A DNA stretch of 64,000 nt from Glandiceps talaboti (GCF_964340395.1 NC_135550.1:124001-188000); one strand, 5' to 3'; positions 30,737-41,552 are shown, numbered from the stretch's first letter. A program made the numbers and translations. The notes: generated by a model not told the origin, from the letters alone.

Positions 30737-30995
30737 ATGGCCGGGTGCGGACGTGTTATCCGGGTTCCTGTGACACGTACCGAACGTCAATTGATTTTGG
30801 AAGCTATGGGTCAGTATGCTAACAATTGTCAACTGATAGCAGATCATGTCCGTGCATGACACATTCTTCCTCGAGATGTGCAAGACATTTACATTATTCG
30901 TTCTGCTACTGTAGTAAGACGTAGAATAAGGGATGTTGTCCAACGTCATCAGAACAGGTCATTGTTCGCACAAATAGGAAACGACCAGAATTTAT
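30737..30995 (+). pseudogene. Short coding relic inside the 3949-bp element, one stop
   Basis: The ATG at 30737 opens MAGCGRVIRVPVTRTERQLI then LEAMGQYANNCQLIADHVRA, a TGA at 30857-30859, and continues in the same frame with HILPRDVQDIYIIRSATVVR and RRIRDVVQRHQNRSLFAQIG to a stop near 30995. Length about 86 codons. The composition (Arg, Val, Gln, helix-forming) looks like a real basic protein, possibly a DNA-binding N-terminus of the element's lost transposase. No family recognised; the TGA could be a mutated CGA. Confidence 0.4.
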
Positions 30996-31352
30996 GACAG
31001 GGTGGACTCGGAATATTGTGATCATGTTGAACACGTTATGATTATTGATACCTTGATAGCCAGTTATAAAGGATGTATAGTGTGTTTCGTAATGGTGCTG
31101 GTCGACAATAACACAACAACCCGATCGTCGAATGCATACGTCATGACTACATCAACGTTAGTTAAAGTTTCACAGCTTTTTGCAACACTTTTGGACTAGA
31201 GATCGGTTATTTGTTCCCGGCTTCTTCGCCTCATTGGCTTCATGCATTCACAAAACAAGTTACTTGACTGTGCAGACAGGGAAAAAAATAGAAACAAAAA
31301 TATGATATCCTTATGCAAATAAAATGCGACGTATAAATCGACGAAACTCATT

Positions 31353-32100
31353 ATCTTTTGACAATATTTAACGTCGACGAAAGTGGACGTATGCAAATTG
31401 AACGAAAACAGACGAAAACACATTTTAGAACGAAAGCCGACGAAAATCTATTGTTATGCAAATGCAGTGACTTATAAATCGATTTGGCCGACGAAAAGCT
31501 CATTAATCTATTGATAATATTTAACGTCGACGAAAGTGGACGTATGCAAATTTTAGAACGAAAACATTTTAGAACGAAAGCCGACGAAAATCTTTTGTTA
31601 TGCAAATACAGAGCGACGTATAAATCGACATGGACGACGAAAAGCTCATTAATCTATTGATAATATTTAACGTCGACGAAAGTGGACGTATGCAAATTTT
31701 AGAACGAAAACATTTAGAACGAAAGCCGACGAAAATCTATTGTTATGCAAATACAGAGCGACGTATAAAATCGACATGGCCAACGAAAAGCTCATTAATC
31801 TATTGATAATATTTAACGTCGACGAAAGTGGACGTATGCAAATTTTAGAACGAAAACATTTAGAACGAAAGCCGACGAAAATCTATTGTTATGCAAATAC
31901 AGAGCGACGTATAAAATCGACATGGCCAACGAAAAGCTCATTAATCTATTGATAATATTTAACGTCGACGAAAGTGGACGTATGCAAATTTTAGAACGAA
32001 AACATTTAGAACGAAAGCCGACGAAAATCCATTGTTATGCTAATACGTGCAACGGATAAATCGAAATGACCAACGAAAAGGTCAATAATCAATCGACATA
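31353..32100 (+). repeat. 146-bp tandem array (about 5 units), rich in ATGCAAAT
   Basis: CTCATTAATCTATTGATAAT begins units at 31499, 31645, 31791 and 31937, exactly 146 bp apart; a degenerate unit precedes (about 31347) and one follows (about 32081). Each unit has TTTAACGTCGACGAAAGTGG and two ATGCAAAT octamers. Neighbouring units are nearly identical, pointing to recent expansion. Parts of the unit also occur at both ends of the host element. Confidence 0.95.
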
Positions 32101-34020
32101 TTTGTCTCCAACGAAAGTTGACGTATGGAAATTATCCTGACAAAGACTAAGTACAAATAACGGTAAAAGGTTGCGTTACTGAGCTGCTCGACAACCTACT
32201 GGGGGGGGGGGGGTTCCAAGCTTGTCGAATTCGAAGTAATCTTATAACTTTGTTATGCTACTTATCCTCTCCAGTTTCACCTGCGGCAAAAATAAAGGTT
32301 CATAAAAATGTCTTGTCCAATCCGTTGAACAAACACAAAACATCAATACTAGTAGTACTCTCGGTTACAACAGTTGTTAAAGGCTTCATTTGAAAGTAGT
32401 CAGGGTAGATAACTGATAAATACAAGTCAATATGAGGAATGGTCGTTAATTGCCGCAAATATTTTAAGTTGAGGGATAGTACTTTCTAATTATTAAAACA
32501 GTACAATCACAGACGTTAGAGAAGTGTCCAGCGTATATAGTAAAATACAGATACTTTGGAAAGTTAAATTAGAAACGAATGCGACGTTTTGACTAGGACC
32601 ATGATTTCATTTTCAGAAGATGGATTGAAATATCGGATTCGTTTCAAAATAGCTGTATTGTACTGTCCTATTGACTCTCTCGGAACAATTAACAATACAT
32701 TTTCTATTCTAATTATTGTTTTTCGCTTGGCTATTTCAAATGCACCGGTGTGTATTGAGCAGTTCTACCAAAATATAGCTCTGTCATATACAAACAAAAA
32801 CAAACAAAATAGAAATAATTTTTGGTAAATTTCACCCCAAACATTTCAACTCTTTTTTGTTGTGATACACTGCATAGTTTCGTTTCCGTTAAAGATGGTT
32901 GAACTTGTTGAAATTGACACTTCAATATTTCAACTGACATCTCATAACATTAATTTGCATACCAACTTGTACAACGTCAGCTAATGATGTCACAATGTTA
33001 TCAGGTTGAGAGTTTCTTAAAACTATGTAATACCGTAGTTATTGACGTAGAAGTTTATTCATCTGTGCTTTAGACTGGGGCAAACATTTTGTAATTATGT
33101 TATCGCAAAGCATGCGCTCTTATGAGAAAGTCGTGAGGAGAATGCTCACATTCAGGTGCACACATGAGGAAATATTCACTTTTGGCCAAAATTATCAAAC
33201 ACGCTATATATTTGGCTCACGACCAAAATCTCACCAAAATGTGCCCTCACAGGAGAGGAATTGGCGTGAGGAAATTGTCACCAGTGAAATTTTACTCAGC
33301 TGATTGTTCTAGTGTGCTCCTGGCTAAATTAGTGCTTCTACAGGTGAACACCCACTAAGTAATTCATTGACAATAGCGTCTTCGACGAAAGTCGACTTAT
33401 AGAAATTAACATGACAAAGAGTAAGTACAAGTAATGGTACGATATGGTTGCGTAACTGTGCTGGTCGACTACGTACTGGGGAGAATCACCAGAGCTTGTT
33501 GAATTCCAAGTACATGTATAACTATAACTATCTTTTACTACTTTTACTCTGGAGTTTCACCTCTGACAAATACAGGTTGGCATAAAAAATGTCTTGTCAA
33601 ATTCATGGAATTAAAGCAGAACATAAGTAACACCATTACCGTTCTTCACTTCCACTTTGAAAGCAACCAGGCTAGACAACCTACGAACGCATGTCCAATG
33701 AGGATTAACGGTTTATTTCCGTGAATATTTCGACCTTTTAATTTTCATAGTTCGTACTTTCTAATTATTAAGTCAGTAAAATATTAGATCTTAGAGAGAA
33801 GTCTCTAAATGCCCTTGCCAATCAACACAGTTCTACTCTTTGTCTAGTTACAGTGCAAAGTTTGTCTTCCGTTAAGGATGATTTAACCTGATACTTCAAT
33901 ATTTCAATGGACATCTCATTATAATTTGCATGCCAGAGTCTTCCAACGTTAGCCAATGACGCTACAGTGTTCTAAAGTTGAGAGAACACCTGTTTCTAAA
34001 ACCGCCGGCTACTGCTGCAG
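32100..34020 (+). repeat. Internal direct duplication within the 3949-bp element
   Basis: About 32100-33025 and 33370-34020 are diverged direct copies. Shared landmarks in order: ACGAAAGT(T/C)GAC, TGACAAAGA(C/G)TAAGTACAA, GTTTCACCT, AAAATGTCTTGTC, TTCCGTTAA(A/G)GATG, ACTTCAATATTTCAA, and GTTGAGAG. The segment 33030-33360 between them includes the dispersed repeat at 33155. Confidence 0.75.
33155..33345 (+). repeat. Dispersed repeat, copy 2 (partner at 9330-9525)
   Basis: Shares GACCAAAATCTCA, GAGGAATTGGCGTGAGGA and AGTGTGC-type blocks in the same order with 9330-9525. Confidence 0.6.
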
Positions 34021-34246
34021 TGTCTGAGCAATACCACAATTTTTGATTGGTGGAATCTAAAGATATGCATATAGAATTACAGATGGTTTCAATGACGTTA
34101 AATATTGTCAAAAGACTAATGAGTCTGTATTGTTGTTTAGGTCGTGTTCAGTCAGGTTAACGTCCGTATTTGCATATGAATATCTCATTAACGAGGGGAT
34201 CGTAGTTGACCGTCGGTATAAGTGCTTAGGTGAAAACCCGCTAGTA

Positions 34247-34295
34247 AGACTGAAACTTTCTTGTGTATGCTGTCCAACCTGTGTCAATCTTTACA
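34247..34295 (+). repeat. 3' LTR of the Gypsy element, last 49 bp
   Basis: AGACTGAAACTTTCTTGTGT and following sequence, identical to the last 49 bp of the 5' LTR. Follows the second TAGTA (34242-34246) of the nested element and ends TTTACA before GTAT. Confidence 0.97.
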
Positions 34296-34514
34296 GTATG
34301 TAATACAGCAGGTCGACGTCAACATGTGCGCTCGAACTAGAAGTACCTGACTGACCCATTGGAAATACCTTTACCCGTACGCGTTGCACATGGATCGTAC
34401 GCGGCTGAAGTCGCGGTTGTTGGGATACTATCACGCGTAAATTAACAGTTTTGAGATCTGATATAATGTTTGAGCGATCAATTTCGAAGGTAATAAGAAC
34501 GTGTATTTGACGCC

Positions 34515-34612
34515 AAAACACGAGTGTGAAGTTATCATCATATTCACATTGAGCGTAGAGGTCAACTTTTGAACGTCAAGATGAATATGAATATGATGGT
34601 AGCTTCACACGC
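34515..34612. mobile_element. ~95-bp palindromic MITE in the TIR arm
   Basis: Two inverted ends (GAGTGTGAAGTTATCATCAT and, reversed, CGTGTGAAGCTACCATCATA) enclose about 50 bp. The flanks repeat GTGTTTYGG, a likely 8-9 bp target duplication, compared with the uninterrupted GTGTTTCGGCGTCAAAT in the copies at 23.16 and 43.27 kb. The same MITE sits at the same position in the arm at 17.64 kb. Confidence 0.7.
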
Positions 34613-35003
34613 CGAAACACGTCGTAATGGATGTCAAAGGTCACGCCTCGTACTCGTGACAGGCGCCGGGTACGAGCACGACGTGCTCTGCACCGGCGCC
34701 TGTCAGCAGACTCGGCCAAAAAAAAAAAAAAAAGTTGATTTTTTTTTTAAATTTAAAAAATAAAACAAAAAACTTTAACAAAAAATATATTTTGAAATTC
34801 AATTATATATAATCCTTAAAATAATTCTGGTTTGACGAAAAGTAAAACAATATTCTAAAATAAATGAAAACTTATTTCAATTAAAATAATGTGAACATGG
34901 AATAAAAGTACATAAACTGTTAAAATTAGTTTGTTAGTACGAAAATTATAAAATACTACAGCTAAAATAAAAAAATACTTTTGGCCTGAACGGCTTCCCA
35001 TAG

Positions 35004-35935
35004 TTTACATTGCAAATTTGTGTTTTATTTATTTATTTTGTTTTGAATTTTGACGTGGGAGCGTGACGTATTCACTGTACTGTGCTATGTCGATGTCCAT
35101 ATTAAAGTGTTTTTGCCGAGATGCATGTAATTTTCCATGTAGAGACAACAATGGCAACATCATTGTTGCGTCTTTTTACATTGATTGCGTCAGTGGTATG
35201 TTATTGTATCAAAATAAAAGCAATCAACTCTCGGTAGTCTGCTTGAAAGCAAGACAAACAATCCGGACAACGCATGCATTACAAAATATTTGCAATGCCC
35301 CTTTCTGTTTTTAAGTCAACTTCGTGTAAATTTTAGCAACTTCATGTAAATTAATGATTATTCCTAGTCGTTCGGCAAAGTCATGTAAACAGTAGGCTAG
35401 TGAGTTGGTTTCTATCATCGTCTATCTCGCTTGTGTATATAATGTGTGTAGTACGTACCGCACACCGCGTACATAGGGAGCTCGTCTTCCAACAGTGAAT
35501 AAGTTGCAATAATAAACAAGTGATGTAGAATATACAATAAAATGAATTAATACTTAGTCTGGGGTCTTTTTGATAGATCGAGAATGTGCAACTTGATGAG
35601 TAAGATGGATTAAACGTGTGTACAAATAATGACGCATGTGCGCATGTGCACAACGGATCATCTATTTATAGAACGCCGACATCATTCCACAGTTGATGAT
35701 GGAATGGCACGCGCTTCAACAACAATACTAGCCCCATCTACACGTAGGTCGTCCTACCTGAGGCAGTCCCAAGTCCTACTTGAGGTAGGATAGATTGGTG
35801 TCTACACGTAGGAAGGTTACAGCGGAGATGTCGCGCCTTCCGTCCTGACAGTAGATTGGACGAAGTCAGGAGGGTTTCAGGAAACCTCTGAAAGGTGACA
35901 TAAGTCAGTTTCGACTAATGAGCGTTTTTGGAAAG
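35004..35935. other. Non-coding between TIR element and LINE
   Basis: No convincing gene. An AATA-rich stretch at 35025-35045 may be an old LINE tail on the minus strand. Short palindromes occur at about 35740-35830 (CCTACTTGAGGTAGG; TACACGTAGG twice). Confidence 0.4.
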
Positions 35936-36276
35936 CTGAATGGGGGGGAGGGGGGGGCAGAAATTCTCTTTAGTCATGGTACTAGTAATAAGAGAGGTGT
36001 GGCTATTCTTTTTAAAAATAATTTTTCTTTCACAATCAACCGTACTAAGGCTGACACCGAGGGTCGATGGCTGATGGTTGACATGACCGTAGACTCACGA
36101 CATTTTGTTCTGGTGTGTTTATACGCTCCGAATGATGATAACCCGGAGTTTTTTGATGACATGAACACAAATCTTGTGAATTTCTGTGATGTGTCTACAG
36201 CTGTTATATTTTGTGGCGATTTTAATACTATTCAAGATGTGAATCTCGACAAAGCTGGAAAGAATGCAATTAATTA
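35936..36276 (+). pseudogene. L1-like LINE, endonuclease part
   Basis: Shows EILFSHGTSNKRGVAILFKN, VLVCLYAPNDDNPEFF and VIFCGDFNTIQDVNLDKAGK, the middle motifs of AP-type endonucleases (G-V-A-I-L, Y-A-P-N, G-D-F-N). It nicks target DNA to prime reverse transcription. The frame ends at a stop created by the inserted Harbinger-like element. The 5' portion (first catalytic Asn and Glu) is missing. Confidence 0.9.
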
Positions 36277-39200
36277 GGGTGGGCTTTTTTTGTTTCTCAT
36301 CTCCAATGGAATAGTCAGGCGGGGCGGGCGGGCGAAATAAAAAATGGGGGGGGGGGGAAGAAAAAAAATCTGTATTTTTTAAGTTCTATTCTCTGTCCTT
36401 TCTGTCCTGTCAGTCTCTTTACAACTTCTTTTCTCTTCTCTTTATTGAATTCCTTGTTACAAGTCTCTTTCCTTCATTTTAGCAAGGTTGACAAGTCCGT
36501 AGAACAACTTTGTAAGAAGATGATTGAATACTTATCATCCTGATGGGTGTATATCTGTAGCCATGAACTATTGTATGAGTTTATCAGGAGTACTAATACA
36601 TTCGTCCTATTAATCAAAGTAGCATTGCCATCGCTAACAATTTTTTCAAGTTATCCAATTTGAACTTCAGTGTGTAACTTTTTGAAACACTTACGTGATT
36701 GTCATCAGTGTGCGAGATGAATTTTCATTTATATAAATCAATACTTCTATGAAACATTTTTCTTCAGTGTGAACTTGTCAAAATAATCCACCAGATAACA
36801 TGTAAACATTTCTAGAACTCAGAACTCCTTTGGGATTTACTGTTTAAAAGTAATTAAAAGTAATAAGTATATGTTATTTGCCAAATACCGTTCCATATCT
36901 TGCTGCGAGAGGTAATTTTTCCGGTAATAACGGAGAGCCGGAGGCGAGCCGTTATACCGGAAAAATTAAATCGAGCAGCAAGATGTGGAACAGTATTTGG
37001 CAAATAACATACTTATACGTCACCTGCGACTATGAATTAATTTTTGAATGTCTAAAAATGCTGTTTCATTTTAAAATAAAATCACCTCCGCGTTATACTG
37101 TTGAGCGTAGTATCATGCACCACTCCGATAACTGCAATGCGGTTGTTTACACGTCAGCCTTAACTTTATCATCCAATCAGAGTGCGCGTTTGCTCAGTAG
37201 TATGACGTATTGTTTACTATTTGCATATCACTCAGCGATATTTTCAAACTTATAACCATCAGCTGAAAAATGAGTGCGTCTTTGTTTTGCGTACTGTATT
37301 CCATTAAATGTACAAAAATGTTCGTGACATGCTTTCTTGTTCTAGTTAAGCAAAAACTGCACCCTCTGTGGTGGTAATTTTCATATTCTTCATAAATTTA
37401 GGAATTCATGTTTACGATCGCGTGACGACCGCGAGTTCGCCGTCACTGGACTTTCGCCGTTCTGTGTGGATTTTTTGGCTTTTTCCCTGTAACATGAAAA
37501 GTACAGTTCAAAGACTTGTTACAATTTATACAACGGTGATATTTTGTTCGGTTGACAACAAATTTGGCATTGGGAATGCTTGTTATAGCTGTATTTCTAG
37601 TTGTCTGCTAGATTTGTTTACAAGGGGACGTGCAGTGATCACGTGATACAACAAGCAAAAATACGGCTGTTGGTGAAAAATACGCCTGTGTATCTGCAGG
37701 GCTCTCGACCAATCAGAATGCGAGATTGGTGACAGGTGACGTATAAATGTAAATATCGGAATCATGCATGTCTTGGGTCATGAAACGCTATGGAGTCGAT
37801 CATTTCCCCGATGATACAACTGTTTTAAAGCTAAAAACTGGTCAAGAAATTAGGAATGCAGTATGACTTTTACCAATTTTAAGCATAATTTTGAAAATGA
37901 TAGAAATATTCTGAGCTATTATTATATTGCAGCAAAATGTACTGCGCGACAGTAGTAATTTCGAGTCCTGTCCCTCATCAAACCTCAACGGCTTCAGCCA
38001 TGATGAAAGACACATGCTGCTCTGATGTAACAAAGGGGGTGGGTGGGGGGGGTGGTGGTAGACTGCAATGTTCTGCCAAGGTTTCCAACAAGTGGGGACA
38101 AAGGCCCCTTGGTTGCAAAAAGTGGTGTCATTTGACAGGGAGTGGCGTCAATTATTATTGTCTATGAAATATTCATATAAATTATCTCAGATCACTATAG
38201 AGATACTGTGGTCTGAGATATTCCATTATTACGTATAGACCATTACCTAACTACATAAAAAATTCCATTCATAATAACTTCCCAGTAAGCTATTTTTTGA
38301 AAATTGTGTACTACACATTACACCTTATAAAAAGAAGGCAATTAAGATTATGTAATTTTAAGTCATTTCTACAGAGTATATTATATATTGTTTAGAAAGA
38401 TTGGACAGCCAGGCAGTCACAATTTTTAATCTGAATATCAATGAATAGCAGTGCTCAAATTTATAATTCCCTTTTTTTCAGACAAGGACAAAGAACAACT
38501 TCAAAATAAGTCACAGTGAACATATGATTGAATAAAAACTTTGAGAAATCCTAAACTTGTAACCATTTGTTTCATTTTTAAAATTGTTAGTACACTGCTG
38601 TATTTATCATTCCCTCTTCAAATTCATGACATTTTGAAGAAAAAAAATCCCCGACTTTAAAAAGTACCAAATGTGAACGAAAAACTTACAAATAATAGTC
38701 AAACAAACTTTAAAATAATTTATTTTTTATTAATTAACCGTTCCCGGCTATGTATCATGATTTGGTCCTGCTATATCAAATGACAGCATAGTTACATACC
38801 GTAAACTTGATACGGAAAGCTGGCATTAGGTGTCCTTGAAACTCAGAACTTGATTCTTTAACTAAAACTATCAACAACGTCAAAGTTGGGGTGCTCTGTA
38901 AATACCACATTAATTTTTTTCTGACTTGCACAACAAGTTCGTTCTTCATGTCTGACCGGGCGCACATGCATCGGCCGTCTATAGTGGCCATGCCAGTGAT
39001 TACGCATTCACATGTGTCACTGTCAACATCATGCAACAAGATCCCCTAACACAGCTTTTTCGGAATCAAAATACACATGTACTCATTTAATTTAACCCAT
39101 CAATAAATGAAAATCACAACCTGTCCCATACATTTGGTTTACTCAGGCTTCTAATTCTGAGCTGTGGCAGATAGATGTTCCGCGTTCCGGTAGCAAGTTT

Positions 39201-39755
39201 AGTGTTTCGCACACGTCAGTGAGTAGGTCAGAGGTCACGACAGTGACGGTAGACAAAACATGTGACGAGAGACGTCCATTTCGACGTCTCATCTACTCCC
39301 TCTAATGTTTCAATTTGTAGATTAAGTTTATCAAAGTTGATCTTTTTGTGGCATTTTTTATGTTAACAATAGAACTGTGCGTTGTCACTGTATCTTATAT
39401 GATGTCAACAAAACTTTCCCTTACGCAGTCAGTATACTTCTTGTGGGATCGACGTCGAGTCAGAGCCTGGCCTGGTCCGGCCATGGACTTAGATAATTTT
39501 GATGTCTGCCGTAAAATGAATGCGCCAAAGCGACGCAAGGTGGGAAAATTATTGCTTCATTTGTAATTCTAGGGGGACAATGTCGCAAGGTCGTGGCCTC
39601 GGCAGAACTGGTCTAAGCCATGAGGAACCTTACAATTTTGCTGTGCTCAGGGGTCGGTCGGAAATAAAAAAAAAACCTTCTTTTTTTTCTGATTTCGGAG
39701 CTGCAAATTAGGGTCGGTCGGGAGATGAGAAACAGAGAAATAAAAAGGTCCGCCC
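36277..39755. mobile_element. PIF/Harbinger-like non-autonomous element, 3479 bp, TTA duplication
   Basis: Begins GGGTGGGC... and ends ...GTCCGCCC; internal to the ends, GTTTCTCATCTCC (36291-36303) and GGAGATGAGAAAC (39721-39733) are exact inverses. Flanked by TTA (36274-36276, 39756-39758); excision of the element restores the LINE frame (A-I-N-Y-H-R-N-A-L-E). TTA duplications and GG.../...CC ends are the hallmarks of PIF/Harbinger. No transposase or Myb-like gene; the interior holds a long palindrome at 36871-37010, G-rich tracts (36345-36357, 38036-38060) and unremarkable AT-rich sequence, so it has probably collected other insertions. Confidence 0.75.
36871..37010. repeat. 140-bp palindrome (fold-back MITE candidate)
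   Basis: ATGTTATTTGCCAAATACCG at 36871 is mirrored by the reverse complement at 36991-37010; outer 36 nt of the arms match with two mismatches, and similarity goes on through GGTAATTTTTCCGGTAATAACGG. Could form a cruciform. ATACGTCACCTG at 37015 also has its inverse CAGGTGACGTAT at 37733, so a larger ~730-bp inverted structure may exist. Confidence 0.85.
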
Positions 39756-41552
39756 TTATCATCGTAACGCTCTTGAAACCATTAAGCAGGTTATGCAGAT
39801 GTGGGATTTGTGTGATATTTGCCGATTACGTCATCCATCTAACATACGGTACACCTGGCGGAGCTAGAGGTCAGCAGGCCAGTACAATAGATTATATTTT
39901 GCTCCCTTTTTCTTTTGTTCCTAAAGTTACAAGGGCAACAATTGAAGAGACTTTACAGCAAACCCCCACTCTGTTTGGGATGCATTCAAATGTGCCTTTA
40001 GAGGACACTGTATTAAGCATAGTTCAATTAGGAATAAGAAGAAGAGGGAAAAGGAAAATCAACTCATTGACGAAATTAGTAAATTGCAGTGTAACGCTGA
40101 TTCCCAGGATCATGTTACTGGCGATATTTTACAGCAGTTGCATACAAAACAGGAAGAACTCGAGACTATTTACGCAGATAGAACAGCTGGTCTTATTACA
40201 TGCGCAAAAGCTCGCTGGATGTCTATGGGTGAGCGCCCTGCGAAATATTTTTTTAAATCTTGTCCACAGAAACTACTCACGTAAAAATGTTATCAAATTA
40301 ATCAAGTCGGACGGTACTATTTTAACTGATCCTTGTGACATTTTGAGTGAGGAAGTTGATTTTTATAGTAGGCTTTATTCATTCAATTAGCCTCCGTTAC
40401 CCCTAACGAGGGACAACTGTAAAGATTGTCTCCCTAAATCTGGGCACAATCGCCTTAGTGACACCAAACGAGACTACTGCGAAGGTTTCATCACTGCCAA
40501 TGAACTATTACAGGCAATTAATTCTTTTCCTTCAGGCAAATCACCAGGTTTGGATGGTATTCCAATTGAGATGACAAAGCTTTTTTCCCGCAATTGTGTC
40601 AACATATGCTACTCTGCTTTAATTATTCGTTTGAAAATGGAATGTTATCCTTGTCTCAGAGGGAGGGTTTGCTGTCATTGTTGTTAAAGCAAGATGCTCA
40701 AGGAAAAGACAAAGATCCTGTTTTTCTTAAGAATTGGCGACCACTGACTCTTCTGTGTTGTGATACTAGAATTTTAGCTAAATGTCTATCTCTTCGTGTC
40801 AAACGTGTTATTCTAGACATAGTTCATGAAGACCAATCTGGGTTTATTCATGGTAGATTTATAGCAGACAATATTCGTAGACTTTTGGAAATAATAGACT
40901 ATTATGATAAAGAAGATTTGCCCGGTCCTATTTTTATTGCAGATTTCGAAAAAGCATTTGATAAAGTTAGGTGGGACCTTATCATAAACAGTCTGGAATT
41001 TTTCAACTTTGGTCCCTCATTTGTGTCGTGGATTAAGGTGTTGTACAATAATATATCCAGCCGAATCATTAATTTCGGTCATATATCTGACCGATTTATC
41101 CTTCACAGAGGAGTCAGACAAGGATGTCCACTGTCTCCATATTTATTTGTTATAGTAGTAGAACTCCTTGCGATAAGAGTTAGAGGATGTGACATTATTA
41201 AGGGTTTGACAACTGGGTTAGTTGAAAACAAAATATCTCAATATGCCGATGATACTAATTTTCCAGTGCAGCCCAATCCGGAATCTTTCAATGAGTTAAT
41301 TGATACTTTGAGTCGGTTTTCAGTTATATCTGGGCTTAAGCCTAATTATGACAAATGTAAAGTGTTGCGTATTGGCGCTTTGAAATTTACTCGATTTTGT
41401 ATTGATACTGTTTCTCCACTTGAGTGGACTGATGGGGCAGTTGATGTTTTGGGTGTACATATTCCTATTGATATATCACAACTACTTGATAAGAATTGTA
41501 ATCCTCGGTTGGAAAAGGCGGGGAAGATACTGCAGCCATGGCGGGGTCGGGA
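39756..41552 (+). pseudogene. L1-like LINE, endonuclease end and reverse transcriptase
   Basis: Starts with YHRNALETIKQVMQMWDLCD and ICRLRHPSNIRYTWRS (endonuclease end), then after shifts a linker, and from about 40560 the RT: NWRPLTLLCCDTRILAKCLS, DQSGFIHGRFIADNIRRL, the motif A IADFEKAFDKVRWDLI, RQGCPLSPYLFVIVVELLAI and the motif C region QYADDTNF. F-E-K-A-F-D and this QSGFIxGR pattern are typical of L1/Tx1 clades. Stops near 39878 and 40390 and several frameshifts before 40600; the RT core itself (40594-41552) is one open frame that runs on into the inserted element. Confidence 0.9.

Larger units (their letters stand above)
30293..34241 (+). mobile_element. 3949-bp TIR element nested in the Gypsy 3' LTR
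   Basis: Starts GTGGGTTTTCACCTAAGC and ends with the near reverse complement (GCTTAGGTGAAAACCCGC), flanked by identical TAGTA at 30288-30292 and 34242-34246. The similarity of the two ends extends, imperfectly, over about 160 bp (both contain ATATGCAAATACG and TATTTAACGTC blocks). It carries a 146-bp tandem array, an internal duplication, a dispersed repeat and one short coding relic, but no complete transposase. The 5-bp duplication and these termini do not let me name a superfamily. Confidence 0.9.
23795..34295 (+). mobile_element. Ty3/Gypsy LTR retrotransposon, near-intact, with split 3' LTR
   Basis: TG...CA LTRs of 396 bp, flanked by GTAT (23791-23794 and 34296-34299). Order: LTR, tRNA-Leu-type primer site, gag (24291-25796), pol (25784-29899: protease, RT, RNase H, integrase), polypurine tract, LTR. 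Integrase lies after RNase H, so it is Gypsy and not Copia. The 3' LTR is interrupted at 30292/34242 by a 3949-bp element; removing that element and one copy of its 5-bp duplication leaves an LTR of exactly 396 bp. The two LTRs differ at two positions, so the insertion is recent. No env gene. Internal length without the nested element is about 6.5 kb. Confidence 0.97.
22866..35003 (-). mobile_element. TIR transposon family copy split by a Gypsy element
   Basis: Outside the inserted Gypsy (23795-34295) the two parts 22866-23794 and 34300-35003 make one copy of the same non-autonomous family as 41553-43662, in opposite orientation: AT-rich TIR, hairpin GCCTGTCACGAG...CTCGTGACAGGC, TTTCGGCGTCAAATACACC, a middle part with CGTCGTCGTTGTTGTTG repeats, GGTCGACGTCAACATGTGCG and the other TIR ending GGCTTCCCATAG at 35003. 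The left terminus is damaged (about 40 nt missing after ATGG). The two arms differ: the right arm carries the 34515-34612 MITE and a longer GC-rich hairpin, the left arm does not. No transposase. Confidence 0.8.

Noticed and set aside
31353-32100. CRISPR-like array
   Set aside because: The whole 146-bp unit repeats, there are no unique spacers and the context is a eukaryotic transposon.
36878-37255. 125-codon frame as a Harbinger transposase or Myb-like gene
   Set aside because: It starts inside a palindrome and has no DDE or Myb motif.
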